Of a DNA stretch of 64,000 nt, positions 8,913-19,929 are shown in pieces. The stretch spans positions 1-64,000 of the forward strand of contig JAUIIJ010000013.1 in NCBI GenBank assembly GCA_030431825.1. The letters run 5' to 3'. The stretch comes from Alphaproteobacteria bacterium (GTDB lineage: Bacteria > Pseudomonadota > Alphaproteobacteria > Rhodobacterales > Rhodobacteraceae). Under the pieces are notes generated by a model, which saw nothing but the letters and a program-made list of their open reading frames with translations, searched no databases and had not been told where the DNA came from. The translations under genes and the position numbers were made by a program. The number at the start of each line of letters is the position of its first letter. The stretch's first letter is position 1.

Positions 8913-10358
8913 CTATTCAGGGTCGGTGCTGTAGATCAACCGCTCGTCGCAGGGGGCGATGCGCAGGATATTGGTGGTGCCCGGCACATTGAACGGCACA
9001 CCCGCGGTGATCACGATCTGGTCGTTTTCCGATGCGTATCCGACCGCACGCGCCGCTTGCGCGGCATTGACCACCGCCCCCTTGAACCGTTCGAGTTCCG
9101 GAGTCATCAGGCAGGTGCACCCCCAGCTGAGTGCCAGGCGGCGCGCGGTTCGCAGCTGGCTGGTCATGGCGATGATCGGCACGCTGGGCCGCTCGCGCGC
9201 TGTCAGCAAGGCGGTCGTACCGCTCTGGGTATAGCAACAGATCGCCTTGATGTCGGCGGTTTCCGCGATCTCGCGAGCCGCGGCGACGATGCCGTCGGCG
9301 ACACTGCTGCCCTTGACGTTACGCGACGCTGCGATGATCTGGGCGTAGGTCGGATCGGCTTCGACCTCGATGGCGACACGATCCATGGTTGTCACGGCTT
9401 CGACCGGGAACTGTCCGGCGGCGGATTCCGCGCTCAGCATGACGGCGTCGGCCCCTTCATAAATCGCAGTCGCGACGTCGCTGACCTCGGCGCGGGTCGG
9501 CATCGGGCTTTCGATCATGCTTTCAAGCATCTGGGTGGCGACGATCACCGGCTTGGCTGCGGCGCGGCACCGGCGCACCAGCCGTTTCTGGATCGGCGGC
9601 ACCGCCTGAACCGGCAATTCGACCCCAAGGTCGCCGCGTGCGACCATGACACCGTCACAGGCGTCGAGAATGTCGTCGAACCGGTCCACCGCCTTGGGCT
9701 TTTCGATCTTGCACATGATCGAAGCGCGCCCCTTGACGAGTGCGCGCGCCTCTTCGACATCCTGAACCCGCTGCACAAAGGACAGCGCCAGCCAGTCGAC
9801 CCCCAACTCGCAGGCGAATTCCAGATCACTGAGATCCTTTTCGGAGAGCGCGGCGAGCGGCAGTTCCACATCCGGCACATTCACGCCCTTGTGGTTGGAA
9901 ATGGTGCCCCCGGCAATCACCGTGCAATTGGCAAAATCGGGGCCGCATTCATCGACCCTGAGGCGAATCTTGCCATCATTAACCAATAGCGTGACGCCCG
10001 GAACCAGGGCCTGGAAAATTTCAGGATGCGGCAGGCAGACGCGGTTTGCATCGCCGGCCGCGGGATCAAGATCCATCCGGAACTTGTCATCGGGACTGAG
10101 CTCTTCGCTGTCATTTGCGAACTTCCCGACGCGCAGCTTGGGCCCCTGCAGATCGGCAAGAATGGCGATCGGACTGTCCAGGTCCTTTTCCACCTGGCGG
10201 ATATGTCTGTGCTTCTCGCGGATTTCGTCCTGCGTGCCGTGGCTCATGTTCAGGCGGAACACGTCAACACCCGCTTCATGCAGCGCCCGGATCACATCGT
10301 AGGTTTCCGAGGCGGGGCCAAGTGTGGCCACGATTTTCACATTGCGCAGGCGCTTCAT
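8913..10358 (-). CDS. pyk: Pyruvate kinase
   Basis: MKRLRNVKIVATLGPASETYDVIRALHEAGVDVFRLNMSHG; MVARGDLGVELP; TRAEVSDVATAIYEGADAVMLSAESAAGQFP. Confidence 0.97.
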   Translation of the reverse strand: MKRLRNVKIVATLGPASETYDVIRALHEAGVDVFRLNMSHGTQDEIREKHRHIRQVEKDLDSPIAILADLQGPKLRVGKFANDSEELSPDDKFRMDLDPAAGDANRVCLPHPEIFQALVPGVTLLVNDGKIRLRVDECGPDFANCTVIAGGTISNHKGVNVPDVELPLAALSEKDLSDLEFACELGVDWLALSFVQRVQDVEEARALVKGRASIMCKIEKPKAVDRFDDILDACDGVMVARGDLGVELPVQAVPPIQKRLVRRCRAAAKPVIVATQMLESMIESPMPTRAEVSDVATAIYEGADAVMLSAESAAGQFPVEAVTTMDRVAIEVEADPTYAQIIAASRNVKGSSVADGIVAAAREIAETADIKAICCYTQSGTTALLTARERPSVPIIAMTSQLRTARRLALSWGCTCLMTPELERFKGAVVNAAQAARAVGYASENDQIVITAGVPFNVPGTTNILRIAPCDERLIYSTDPE

Positions 10359-10480
10359 TCTGTCAGAATCCCTTGTTTCAAGTCTGTTACCGCAAACATC
10401 TGGTCGGCGTTATGCCGCATTTCCCATTTGCGGGCAAGCTGTGCCACGCCTATAGCTGGCGTCAAAGAGATGACAGGCAC

Positions 10481-11215
10481 ATGACATATACCCCGTTCTA
10501 TCTGCTGGGCGAAACGCGTCCGGCGCGCTGGCTTATCACTTGCGATCATGCCACCAATACCGTTCCGCCACAGATCAATGGCGGCGATCTCGGTTTGCCG
10601 CGCGAGGACATGGAGCGGCACATCGCCTATGATGTCGGTGCCTATGATCTGGCGCAGCATCTGGGGCAGCTTCTGGACGGGCCGGTGATCGCGTCCAATT
10701 TCTCGCGTCTGGTGATCGACCCGAACCGGGGCGAAGACGATCCGACGTTGCTGATGAAACTCTATGATGGGTCCGTCATTCCCGCCAACCGGAACGCAGA
10801 TGCGGCCGAACGCGCGCGGCGGCTCGATCTGTGCTATCGGCCCTATCATGATGAACTGGCGCGGATGGCGGCCCTGCCGCACGCCGTCATCCTTTCGATA
10901 CACAGTTTCACACGGCAGTTGCGCGGGCGTCCACCGCGCCCGTGGGAGGTTGGTGTGCTCTATGCCGATGACGACCGGCTGGCGCGCCCGCTGATTGAAT
11001 TGCTGGCCGAGGACGGTCTGTGTGTCGGTGACAATGCGCCATATTCGGGGCATCTGCCCGGTGACTCGATCGACAAGCACGCCATAGGTCCGGGCAGGCC
11101 GAATGTTCTGATCGAACTGCGCAACGATCTGATTGCCGATCACGCGGGGCAGCGCGCCTGGGCCGAACGCCTGGCGCCGATCCTGGGGCGTGCGCTCGAA
11201 AAATCGGGCCTGTGA
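10481..11215 (+). CDS. N-formylglutamate amidohydrolase family protein
   Basis: RPARWLITCDHATNTVPPQINGGDLGLP; ASNFSRLVIDPNRGEDDPTLL; ILSIHSFTRQLRG. Confidence 0.85.
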   Translation: MTYTPFYLLGETRPARWLITCDHATNTVPPQINGGDLGLPREDMERHIAYDVGAYDLAQHLGQLLDGPVIASNFSRLVIDPNRGEDDPTLLMKLYDGSVIPANRNADAAERARRLDLCYRPYHDELARMAALPHAVILSIHSFTRQLRGRPPRPWEVGVLYADDDRLARPLIELLAEDGLCVGDNAPYSGHLPGDSIDKHAIGPGRPNVLIELRNDLIADHAGQRAWAERLAPILGRALEKSGL

Positions 11216-11306
11216 GATCAAAACGTGACGGCGGGGTGCTTGCTGGCGCGCGCGCCGGGGCCCATATGGACGTGGTACGCAACCGAAGCATCAAGAGGGT
11301 TCAGCC

Positions 11307-11621
11307 ATGGACAAACAGACGGAAATCGAACTTCAGGCCGCCGCTTTTCGCCGGTTGCAGCAACACTTGATGCAGGATCGCACGGATGTGCAGAACATCG
11401 ACCTGATGAATCTTGCCGGATTTTGCCGGAACTGCCTGTCGCGCTGGTATCAGGAAGCGGCCAATGAAAAAGGCATCGACATGGACAAGATGCAGGCCCG
11501 CGAGATCTTTTACGGCATGACGATGGACGAGTGGAAGTCCAATTACCAGACCGACGCCAGCCCCGAAAAACAGGAGGCGTTCAAAACTGCATTTGCCGAG
11601 AATGTAGGCAACGAAGGTTAG
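11307..11621 (+). CDS. DUF1244 family protein
   Basis: VQNIDLMNLAGFCRNCLSRWYQEAANEKGIDMDKMQAREIFYGMTMDEWKSNYQTDAS. Confidence 0.85.
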   Translation: MDKQTEIELQAAAFRRLQQHLMQDRTDVQNIDLMNLAGFCRNCLSRWYQEAANEKGIDMDKMQAREIFYGMTMDEWKSNYQTDASPEKQEAFKTAFAENVGNEG

Positions 11622-11663
11622 TCTCATACACGATCTGCCCCCGATACAGTCAGGAGACCCCTC

Positions 11664-12659
11664 GTGACCCGATATTCCGTGCTCGACCTGTCTCCGATCG
11701 TCGAAGGCGGCTCGGCAGGACAATCTCTGCGAAACACCCTGGATCTCGCGCAACATGCCGAGCGCTGGGGCTATTCCCGTTATTGGTTGGCCGAACACCA
11801 CAACATGCCCGGCATCGCGAGCGCGGCAACATCCGTCGTGATCGGGCATGTGGCGGCGGGAACCAAAACCATACGGGTCGGATCGGGCGGCGTGATGCTG
11901 CCGAACCACGCCCCGTTGATCGTCGCCGAACAATTCGGGACGCTGGCGACGCTTTACCCCGACCGCATCGATCTGGGCGTCGGACGGGCACCCGGCACCG
12001 ACATGCAGACCGCGCGCGCCCTTCGTCGTGGAATGGACCAGACCGACAGTTTTCCGCAGGATGTGATCGAACTGCTCGGTTATCTGGGGGATGCCACGCC
12101 GGATCAGCCGGTCCGCGCGGTTCCGGGAGCGGGCACGCATGTGCCGGTCTGGATACTGGGGTCGAGCCTCTATGGCGCGCAACTGGCAGCGCAGTTGGGG
12201 CTGCCCTATGCATTTGCCTCGCATTTTGCGCCCGCCGCCCTTGTCGAAGCGGTAGAAATCTATCGAAACCGTTTTCAACCCTCGCAATTCTCGGATGCGC
12301 CCCGTTTCATGTTGGCCGTCAACGCCTTTGCCGCGGATGAGGAAGGAACCGGAAGCTATCTGATGACCTCGATGCAGCAGGCGTTCGCGCGGCTGCGAAC
12401 CGGTCGCCCCGGTCCCCTGCCGCGACCGGTCGAGGACATTTCAAGTGTACTCGATGCCGGTCTGCTCAGGATGGTAAACCACGCATTGACATGCTCGGTC
12501 TCTGGCACGCCTGCGCAGATACGCGATTCGATGGCGACGCTGTTGCAGCGTTATCAGCCCGACGAGGTTATTGTCAGCGCGCCGATCCATGACCACGCCG
12601 CCAGATTGCGGTCGCTTGAAATAACCGCCGAGGTCATGCAGTCGTTTTCCGACACCTGA
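11664..12659 (+). CDS. LLM class flavin-dependent oxidoreductase (luciferase-like)
   Basis: [64 protein letters not shown]. Confidence 0.9.
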   Translation: MTRYSVLDLSPIVEGGSAGQSLRNTLDLAQHAERWGYSRYWLAEHHNMPGIASAATSVVIGHVAAGTKTIRVGSGGVMLPNHAPLIVAEQFGTLATLYPDRIDLGVGRAPGTDMQTARALRRGMDQTDSFPQDVIELLGYLGDATPDQPVRAVPGAGTHVPVWILGSSLYGAQLAAQLGLPYAFASHFAPAALVEAVEIYRNRFQPSQFSDAPRFMLAVNAFAADEEGTGSYLMTSMQQAFARLRTGRPGPLPRPVEDISSVLDAGLLRMVNHALTCSVSGTPAQIRDSMATLLQRYQPDEVIVSAPIHDHAARLRSLEITAEVMQSFSDT

Positions 12660-12695
12660 CAGGCCGGAGCGGCCCGGATGCACCAGAAAGAAATC

Positions 12696-12728
12696 GGGCG
12701 CTGGCGGTCAATTGACCGGTCAGCGCCC
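12696..12728. terminator. Bidirectional terminator-like hairpin between convergent genes
   Basis: GGGCGCTGGCGGTCAATTGACCGGTCAGCGCCC, long near-perfect inverted repeat midway between convergent CDS. Confidence 0.65.
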
Positions 12729-12752
12729 TTAATCTTCAGCCTGCCCGCCCTT

Positions 12753-14261
12753 TCAAACGGTCGGCTTTGCCTTGTTCGCGTCATCAGGTGTCGGATCATC
12801 TTCCGGATCCGCTGTCTCCGGCGTTTCCGGCCCGTCAGTGTCCGCCTCGATGACCTCCTGCCCGGAAACGATGCTTGTCGTCTCTGGCGTGTTGGCGAGC
12901 AGTGGCAGGATATTCGCCCCTGTTGCGCTGCCGACTTCGTTCGCCTGCGGCGATTTCCATGCCAGCGTGTCGAAGCTCTCGCAACTCTCGCACACGGGGA
13001 GCCAGTTTGCATGAATATGATTGCAGTTCTCGCAGACCCATTGCGGGCCGCGCGGGGCGTTCAGTGCCTTGGCCAGCCAGCCCTGAACCACGGAATCCTG
13101 TGCGCCCTCTCCGCGTTCGATCGCCGCCATCAGCGTCAGCGCGCGGGCATCCGCCGCGGTTTCGACCAGATCACCAAGCGCACGGCGCGCTTCGGGGAAA
13201 TCCTCGGCCACTATATGCAGCTCGGTCCGCACCAGACGGGTTTCGGGATGCTGCGGATGAATATTGGTCAGCGTGGTAAACCGCTTGACCCGTTCTTCGG
13301 CGGTCTCGGTCGGGTTGATCGCGGCAAATGCGGCGGCCAGATCCGGGTGGGGCTGCGCCTCCCACGCCTTTTTCAGAACCCGGATCGCCTTGCGTGTCTT
13401 GCCGGCGGAGATATAGGACCGCGCCGCCATCGCTGCCGCAGGCACCAGGTCGGGTGACAGGCGGTTGGCCTCAATGGCCTGTTCCTGCCCGTCGATGCTG
13501 GCACCTTCGGCGATGATGTCCTGCGCCTCGGACAAGGCCAGAACGGCCTCGCGCCGGGTCACGACGTCACGCGGCAGGCTGCCGGATTTCAGCTTGGCGT
13601 TCAGGGTGTTGCGCGCACCGGCCCAATCATGCGCCTGGGCCTGCAGCTTGAGCAGAACGTCCTGTGTCTCCTCGTGCCGCGGCTTGAGCTGAAACGCTTT
13701 TTCCGCGAGCTTGCGGGCGGTTTTCGTGTCGCCCTCGGATAGTTTCTGTTTCATGATCCCGCGCACGCCCACGAACCGGGTGTTTTCGTTCTCGATCAGC
13801 TTCTTGTAGGTTTCCGTCGCCTTGCGCGTGTCGCCGGCCATTTCGGCCGCCTGTGCCGTCAGAAGGTTCGTCAATTCGGGCTTTTGCAGATATTTCTCGG
13901 CCTTTGCGGCCTTGGACATGGCCTGCTTTGCTTCGCCCGACGCCAGCGCCACGAGCCCGTCGGACAGCGCTTCGAAGCCTTTTTTCTCGCGGTTTCGATC
14001 AAAGTAGCGGGACAGGGCGGTTTCGTCGCCATTGAGGAAATGCAGGGTCGCGACAAGAAGCGACAGCAGTTTCAAACCGATCCAGACCAGCACGACAAGG
14101 ATCGCGGCGGCGATCACCGATTGAAGCGGGCCAAAGGTGTATTCCGTTCCTGCGATCGTGATCTGCATCCCGCCGTCGGATTCCATCAGGTAGACCGCGC
14201 CCATGGCGAGAAGCGCGATGACCGCGACAAAGATCAGGATCTTTAATAGTGACCAGAGCAT
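12753..14261 (-). CDS. hemY: HemY N-terminal domain-containing TPR protein
   Basis: MLWSLLKILIFVAVIALLAMGAVYLMESDGGMQITIAGTEYTFGPLQSVIAA; TPR-like body; downstream of hemD/mitofilin-like genes. Confidence 0.8.
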   Translation of the reverse strand: MLWSLLKILIFVAVIALLAMGAVYLMESDGGMQITIAGTEYTFGPLQSVIAAAILVVLVWIGLKLLSLLVATLHFLNGDETALSRYFDRNREKKGFEALSDGLVALASGEAKQAMSKAAKAEKYLQKPELTNLLTAQAAEMAGDTRKATETYKKLIENENTRFVGVRGIMKQKLSEGDTKTARKLAEKAFQLKPRHEETQDVLLKLQAQAHDWAGARNTLNAKLKSGSLPRDVVTRREAVLALSEAQDIIAEGASIDGQEQAIEANRLSPDLVPAAAMAARSYISAGKTRKAIRVLKKAWEAQPHPDLAAAFAAINPTETAEERVKRFTTLTNIHPQHPETRLVRTELHIVAEDFPEARRALGDLVETAADARALTLMAAIERGEGAQDSVVQGWLAKALNAPRGPQWVCENCNHIHANWLPVCESCESFDTLAWKSPQANEVGSATGANILPLLANTPETTSIVSGQEVIEADTDGPETPETADPEDDPTPDDANKAKPTV

Positions 14262-14271
14262 GGCGGGTCCT

Positions 14272-15423
14272 TCAGTTGGAGTTCAGGCTGGCGGCCAGAG
14301 AGTCGGCGGCAGTGACCGCAACCTGCCGTGCGCGCGCCCGGTCGACCCAGCTGCCCATCGCCGCCTGGGCGTTGTCAGGCAACATGGCGATATCCGACAG
14401 CGCCGCGTCCAGGCGCCCGTCTGCAACGGCAGCTTCGGCACGGGACAGGATTGCATCCGGATCGTCGCCCTCGCGCGGCTCGACCGAGCGGGCACCGAGC
14501 TGGCGGGCGAGAAACGAGCGAAATCCGCGATCTTCGCCCTTGCTCTCGGAACGTGCCGCCGCGAGTGCCTCACGGGCCGCCGGGGGGAAGCTGTTGTTCA
14601 GCGCGGTGAGCGTCGCGATGCCTTCGGCTGCATACCGGTCGAGATCGGCGGGAACATCGACTCCGGCTGTCTTGAGCTCTTCCGCTTGCGCGGAGAACGG
14701 CGCGCCGGCATCCAGAGCGGCGCGCAGTTGCGCCATCGTGGCCCGGTTGGCGGCTTGCTGCGCGGCCTTGGCGGCGTTCGCTTCCATCTCGCTGGCCTGC
14801 GCCTTGATGGCGCGTGCATCTGCGATCAGCCCCTCGACTTCCTTGCGCTGTGTGGCCATCGCCTTCTGCAGATCGGCGAGTTCCTTTTCGTATGCCGCGA
14901 TTGCGGCCTTGGACACACCTTCGTCAATCGGGCGTTTCGCGACTTCTGTCAGGCGGCTGTCCATGGCGCTCACGTCACTGCGCACGGCGTCAATCCGATC
15001 GCTGAGCGGTGCCACCTGGTCGGCCAGGTCCGAGATGCTGGCTTCGACCGGTGCAAGATCGGGGATCTGGATGGCGTCGACCTTGCCGCTGACCGAAGAG
15101 ATGCTCTCGGCCTGCGCCGCGAGGCCGGATTGCAGGTCGGCGATCTCGGCCGACAGGTCCTGGGATCGCAGGAAATCGGGCAGGTAGGGTTCGATGATCT
15201 CCGACCGTGCGGCAATGAACCCGAGCGACGCCGCAACGATCCCACCGAACAATGCCGAGCCGAACCCGCTGCGGGTCTCGATGACCTTTTCCTTTTCGAT
15301 CACGCGATTGCCACGCGCGGTGTTCCCGTTGCTGTCCGGGGATGCCGCTTCGACGTCGATCTGGTCTGGTTCGGTCTTGCCGTTGGTGTCCTGGTCGTTC
15401 TCGGGCGATTTTTTGTCAGCCAA
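14272..15423 (-). CDS. Mitofilin-like coiled-coil membrane protein (COG4223 type)
   Basis: Single TM near SALFGGIVAASLGFIAAR followed by long coiled-coil; position between hemD and hemY. Confidence 0.7.
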   Translation of the reverse strand: MADKKSPENDQDTNGKTEPDQIDVEAASPDSNGNTARGNRVIEKEKVIETRSGFGSALFGGIVAASLGFIAARSEIIEPYLPDFLRSQDLSAEIADLQSGLAAQAESISSVSGKVDAIQIPDLAPVEASISDLADQVAPLSDRIDAVRSDVSAMDSRLTEVAKRPIDEGVSKAAIAAYEKELADLQKAMATQRKEVEGLIADARAIKAQASEMEANAAKAAQQAANRATMAQLRAALDAGAPFSAQAEELKTAGVDVPADLDRYAAEGIATLTALNNSFPPAAREALAAARSESKGEDRGFRSFLARQLGARSVEPREGDDPDAILSRAEAAVADGRLDAALSDIAMLPDNAQAAMGSWVDRARARQVAVTAADSLAASLNSN

Positions 15424-15476
15424 CGTAATTTACCCCTTCGATTCTCACATCAATCATACCAAAGCCCTCGCGGATG

Positions 15477-16211
15477 TTACTGTGCACCCCCGCCACTCTC
15501 AACCCGGCAGTGTCGATGCACAAGATTTTCCACGACCGACGCCATACTGGCGTTATTCGGCTGCGACGCAACCGTTAGCGTGGAATGAGCCATGTCAGAA
15601 AGGGGTTCTGCGACGGCGGCGCTCATCGCGACAAGGTGCAGATCACGGGTTTTCGGACATTGCTCGACAAATTGCCGCGCGGTGCGGGGCGAGAAGACCG
15701 GGGCGATGACGCAGGTGCGGTCACGCAGAATCGCACGGGTTTCTTCGCTGAAGGGGCGAAGTTTCTGCGCATAGACCTGTTGCCGCTCGGTGGCGCAGCC
15801 GGCCGCACTGAGCCGCTCCGCAATGCCGCCACGCGTGTGACTGCCGCACAGATGCAGCAGCGGACCCGTCGCCTTCGCCCGGATCAGCGCCGAAACCAGA
15901 GCGTCGGCATCGATCCCGATCTCGCCGGTATGCCAGCCGCGGTGCCGGGCAAGCCGTGCAGTGGCTGCGCCGACGCAATGGGCCGGAACCTGTTGCGCGT
16001 CGCCAGATACCGCGCGGACGGCATTCCCCGACGAAAAGATCACACCGGTGAAACCATCGAGAGCGACAGCGGCATCGCATGTCTCGATATCCAGCAGCGG
16101 CGCGACAACCGGTGTGACGCGACGCAGTACATTCATCGGCAATTGCCGCAGGAACCGCTCGGCCTCGGGGCGCGGACGGGTCATCAGCAAAGTTACCGTC
16201 GGTTCATCCAT
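15477..16211 (-). CDS. hemD: Uroporphyrinogen-III synthase
   Basis: LLMTRPRPEAERFLRQL; GVIFSSGNAVRAVSG; CVGAATARLARHRGW; LLHLCGSHTRGGIAERLSAAGC. Confidence 0.8.
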   Translation of the reverse strand: MDEPTVTLLMTRPRPEAERFLRQLPMNVLRRVTPVVAPLLDIETCDAAVALDGFTGVIFSSGNAVRAVSGDAQQVPAHCVGAATARLARHRGWHTGEIGIDADALVSALIRAKATGPLLHLCGSHTRGGIAERLSAAGCATERQQVYAQKLRPFSEETRAILRDRTCVIAPVFSPRTARQFVEQCPKTRDLHLVAMSAAVAEPLSDMAHSTLTVASQPNNASMASVVENLVHRHCRVESGGGAQ

Positions 16212-16285
16212 CGACACGCACCGGGATTGTTTGGCACCGCATAGGGTGATACCTCCCGGCGTGACCGGGTGCAATGATCGGGCCT

Positions 16286-17383
16286 ATGACACAGACACTT
16301 ACCCTACTGGGGCTGGAGAGCAGCTGTGACGATACCGCCGCCGCGGTGGTGCGCCAATGCGCGGCCGATCCTGCCGAGATCCTGTCGTCGATCGTGTTCG
16401 GACAGAACGAACTTCACAGCGCCTATGGCGGTGTCGTGCCGGAACTCGCGGCGCGCGCCCATGCGGAAAAGCTGGATCAGTGCGTTCGCGAGGCGCTTGC
16501 GACCGCAAACCTGACACTGGCCGACCTGGATGCGGTGGCGGTGACGGCTGGTCCGGGGCTGATCGGCGGGGTGATGTCCGGGGTGATGTGCGCCAAGGGG
16601 ATTTGTGCGGCGACCGGTTTGCCGCTTGTCGGGGTCAATCATCTGGCGGGCCACGCGCTGACGCCGCGACTCACCGACGGGATCCCATTTCCTTATCTGA
16701 TGCTGCTGGTGTCGGGCGGTCATTGCCAGTATCTGCTGGTCCGGGGAACCGACGATTTCACCCGCCTTGGCGGAACGATCGACGATGCGCCGGGCGAAGC
16801 CTTTGACAAGACCGCGCGCCTGCTGGGGCTGTCGCAACCCGGCGGTCCGGCGGTACAGGCCGAAGCGGCCGGGGGCGATCCGGCGCGGTTCCGTTTCCCG
16901 CGGCCATTGCTGGATCGCGACGATTGCAACATGTCCTTTTCCGGCCTCAAGACCGCGCTTTTGCGGCAGCGCGATCAGATCGTCGCCGGGAAAAACGGCA
17001 TCACGCGGCAGGACCGGGCAGACATGTGCGCGGGGTTCCAGCAGGCGGTGGCCGATGTTCTGGCGGCCAAGACCCGTCGCGCTCTGCAATTGTATCTTGC
17101 CGAAAACCCGGTTGAGCCGACGCTTGCCGTTGCCGGTGGCGTCGCCGCGAACACCGCGATCCGCGCCGCGTTGCAGGCAGTCGCACAAGAGGCCGGGGCC
17201 GCGTTTCTGGCACCTCCCCTCGGGCTCTGCACAGACAACGCGGCGATGATCGCCTATGCGGGACTCGAACGATTTCGCGGTGGAGCAAGGGACGGCATGG
17301 ACCTCGCCGCGCGCCCGCGCTGGCCGCTGGATCAGAGCAGCCCTGCCCTGCTGGGCAGCGGCAGGAAAGGCGCCAAGGCATGA
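16286..17383 (+). CDS. tsaD: tRNA N6-adenosine threonylcarbamoyltransferase
   Basis: [60 protein letters not shown]. Confidence 0.97.
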   Translation: MTQTLTLLGLESSCDDTAAAVVRQCAADPAEILSSIVFGQNELHSAYGGVVPELAARAHAEKLDQCVREALATANLTLADLDAVAVTAGPGLIGGVMSGVMCAKGICAATGLPLVGVNHLAGHALTPRLTDGIPFPYLMLLVSGGHCQYLLVRGTDDFTRLGGTIDDAPGEAFDKTARLLGLSQPGGPAVQAEAAGGDPARFRFPRPLLDRDDCNMSFSGLKTALLRQRDQIVAGKNGITRQDRADMCAGFQQAVADVLAAKTRRALQLYLAENPVEPTLAVAGGVAANTAIRAALQAVAQEAGAAFLAPPLGLCTDNAAMIAYAGLERFRGGARDGMDLAARPRWPLDQSSPALLGSGRKGAKA

Positions 17384-18342
17384 GCGTCGGTGTGATCGGC
17401 TCGGGCGCATTCGGCACCGCGCTTGCAGTGTCGCTGGCGCAACAGGGTCCCGTGACCATGTGGGCGCGATCCGCCGAGCAGGCCAGCAATATCCAGAGCA
17501 CGCGGGTGAACCAAGCCCGCCTGCCGGGGGTCACGCTCCCCGATCAGCTGAGCGTGACAGCCGATCTCGGGCAGGCCACGCGACACGATACGCTGTTGCT
17601 TGCGGTTCCGATGCAGCAATTGCGCGGGGTGCTGGCAGAGCATGCGGGTCTCTTTGCCGAACGTGTCCTGGTCGCCTGTTGCAAGGGTGTCGAATTGAAC
17701 ACCGGCGTCGGCCCTGTTGCGGTGATGGCGCAGGTTTTGCCGAACACGCGCACCGCATTGCTGACCGGTCCGAGTTTCGCCCACGACATCGCACGCGGTC
17801 TTCCCACGGCGCTTACGCTGGCCTGCCGGGACGCGATGCTGGGGAGCACGCTTCAGCAACGGCTGACCACGGCAAACCTGCGGCTTTATCGCACGCGCGA
17901 TGTCGTCGGTGCGGAACTGGGTGGCGCGCTCAAGAATGTCGTGGCGATTGCCTGCGGCGCGGTGATCGGCGCCGGGCTGGGTGACAGTGCGCGTGCGGCG
18001 CTGATGACACGTGGATATGCCGAGATGCAGCGCATGGCGCTGAAGCTTGGCGCGCAGCCCGAGACGCTGGCCGGACTGTCGGGGTTTGGTGATCTCATGC
18101 TCACCTGCACCTCCGAGCAATCGCGGAATTATCGGCTGGGCCTGTCCCTGGGCCGGGGCGAGCGGTTCGATCCTTCCGTGACCGTCGAAGGGGCGGCGAC
18201 GGCTCGTGCGGTCGAGAGCAAGGCGCAGGCGATGGAACTGGACATGCCGATCACCCGCGCGGTCGTTGGCCTGCTGGATGGTAAATTGACGCTAACCGAC
18301 GCGATGGCGGAATTGCTCGCGCGTCCCCTAAAGGAAGAATGA
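17380..18342 (+). CDS. gpsA: NAD(P)H-dependent glycerol-3-phosphate dehydrogenase
   Basis: [80 protein letters not shown]. Confidence 0.97.
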   Translation: MSVGVIGSGAFGTALAVSLAQQGPVTMWARSAEQASNIQSTRVNQARLPGVTLPDQLSVTADLGQATRHDTLLLAVPMQQLRGVLAEHAGLFAERVLVACCKGVELNTGVGPVAVMAQVLPNTRTALLTGPSFAHDIARGLPTALTLACRDAMLGSTLQQRLTTANLRLYRTRDVVGAELGGALKNVVAIACGAVIGAGLGDSARAALMTRGYAEMQRMALKLGAQPETLAGLSGFGDLMLTCTSEQSRNYRLGLSLGRGERFDPSVTVEGAATARAVESKAQAMELDMPITRAVVGLLDGKLTLTDAMAELLARPLKEE

Positions 18343-18343
18343 C

Positions 18344-18616
18344 ATGCTGGTTGCCCTGATCGCCCGAGACAAGAAAGATGCACTGCAAACGCGGCTCGAC
18401 AACCGCGCCGCGCATCTTGCCTATATCGAGCAAACCGACGTCGTGAGCCAGGCCGGCCCGCTGCTGGGCGATGACGACGCGATGATCGGATCGCTTGTCA
18501 TTCTCGATGTTGCCGACCTTGCGGCCGCGCGCGACTGGGCGGCAAACGATCCCTATGCCAAGGCCGGGTTGTTCAAGAGTGTCGACCTGATCCCATGGAA
18601 GAAGGTGATCGGCTGA
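18344..18616 (+). CDS. YciI family protein
   Basis: MLVALIARDKKDALQTRLDNRAAHLAYIEQT; DPYAKAGLFKSVDLIPWKKVIG. Confidence 0.85.
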   Translation: MLVALIARDKKDALQTRLDNRAAHLAYIEQTDVVSQAGPLLGDDDAMIGSLVILDVADLAAARDWAANDPYAKAGLFKSVDLIPWKKVIG

Positions 18617-19038
18617 TGGCATACTGGCTTTTCAAATCCGAAGCGTCGACCTGGAGCTGGGAACAGCAGGTTGCCAGGGGAGAGAGCGGCGAGGAATGGG
18701 ATGGCGTGCGCAATTACCAGGCACGCAATTTCATGCGCGAGATGCAGCTTGGTGACCGGGGGTTCTTTTACCTGTCGCAGAAGGATCGCAAGATTGTCGG
18801 GATCGTCGAGGTCTGCGCAGAGGCACATCCGGACAGCACCACGGATGACCCGCGTTGGGACTGTGTCGATATCAAGGCCGTGCGCCCCTTTGCCGAACCG
18901 GTGACGCTGGATCAGATCAAGGCAGAAGAGCGGCTCTCCGAGATGGTTCTGGTCCGTAATTCGCGCCTCTCGGTGCAGCCGGTAACCGAAAGCGAATGGC
19001 GCATCATATGCGAGATGGGGCGAACGAGTCCGGAATAA
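18616..19038 (+). CDS. EVE domain-containing protein
   Basis: MAYWLFKSEASTWSWEQQVARGESGEEWDGVRNYQARNFMREMQLGDRGFFYLS. Confidence 0.9.
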   Translation: MAYWLFKSEASTWSWEQQVARGESGEEWDGVRNYQARNFMREMQLGDRGFFYLSQKDRKIVGIVEVCAEAHPDSTTDDPRWDCVDIKAVRPFAEPVTLDQIKAEERLSEMVLVRNSRLSVQPVTESEWRIICEMGRTSPE

Positions 19039-19133
19039 CCGCATCTGTCGCGATCGGCGGAGGACGCCATCGCGCTTCCGAACGGCAACCAACACCACGG
19101 CTGGCAGGCCGATCATAGAATGCCGAAAACTCA

Positions 19134-19163
19134 GGGAGGGCCCGAACGCAGTCGGACCCTCCC
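19134..19163 (+). terminator. Terminator-like hairpin downstream of EVE-domain gene
   Basis: GGGAGGGCCCGAACGCAGTCGGACCCTCCC; weak T-tract. Confidence 0.45.
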
Positions 19164-19298
19164 TCTCACCCCGCGTGTTCCCTACTCACCACACGCGTAT
19201 TGAAATCTCAGGTCCCGACCGTCCTGGCCGTATCTCTTGCTAACCCGGCAGGCACCGATTCCGCAAATGCAAAGCCTGAAAGATCTGTCTAAAATGCA

Positions 19299-19326
19299 AA
19301 ACGCCCGGCACTGGGCACGGGCGTTT
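19299..19326 (-). terminator. Rho-independent terminator for DUF2853 gene
   Basis: Minus strand AAACGCCCG-TGCCCAGTGC-CGGGCGTTT followed by TGCATTTT. Confidence 0.65.
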
Positions 19327-19348
19327 CAACGTCAGGCTGTGATCGGCA

Positions 19349-19690
19349 TCAGCCGTAAACCGACTCTTTTCCGAAATGCTTGGTCAGCATGTAATAGAGT
19401 ACGGCGCGGTATTTGTTGCGCTCGGATTTGCCGTAGGTTTCGATCGCCGCGTGGATGGCTTCCGACAGGGCCGGGCCGTCTTCGAGGCCGAGTTTCTTGA
19501 TGAGGAAATTCTTCTTTACCGTTTCGAGTTCGGCCGGCTGAGACCCTGCGACGGTCGATGCATCGGCATCGTAGATCGCCGGCCCGCATCCTATGGTCAC
19601 CTTGGTCAGAAGGTCCATATCCGGCGTCATGCCGCACTTGTTCTTAAGATCGTCCGCATATTGTGCAATCAAATCGTCACGTTTGCCCAT
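19349..19690 (-). CDS. DUF2853 family protein
   Basis: MGKRDDLIAQYADDLKNKCGMTPDMDLLTKVTIGCGPAIYDADASTVAGSQPAELETVKKNFLIKKLGL. Confidence 0.8.
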   Translation of the reverse strand: MGKRDDLIAQYADDLKNKCGMTPDMDLLTKVTIGCGPAIYDADASTVAGSQPAELETVKKNFLIKKLGLEDGPALSEAIHAAIETYGKSERNKYRAVLYYMLTKHFGKESVYG

Positions 19691-19879
19691 CAAATAACTC
19701 CCGCTTTGCAAACCAGCCAAATCGGCTCGGTGGAAGGTTAGCGGCGGGTGCAGGGTAAACAAAGGGGAAATATCGACATAGCTTCCCGTCGGCAACAATC
19801 CGGAATTCCGCGATACTGCCAAGGCGTCAAATGCCCGTTGTTCAGGGCAGGCGCGTGTTTTGCATCCCCAAAACACAAT

Positions 19880-19905
19880 GGGCAGCATTCCGTCGAATGC
19901 TGCCC
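19880..19905 (-). terminator. Terminator hairpin downstream of ahcY
   Basis: GGGCAGCATTC-CGTC-GAATGCTGCCC, perfect 11-bp stem just after ahcY stop. Confidence 0.65.
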
Positions 19906-19929
19906 AGACGCGTTTTCCGGTCTGCGTGT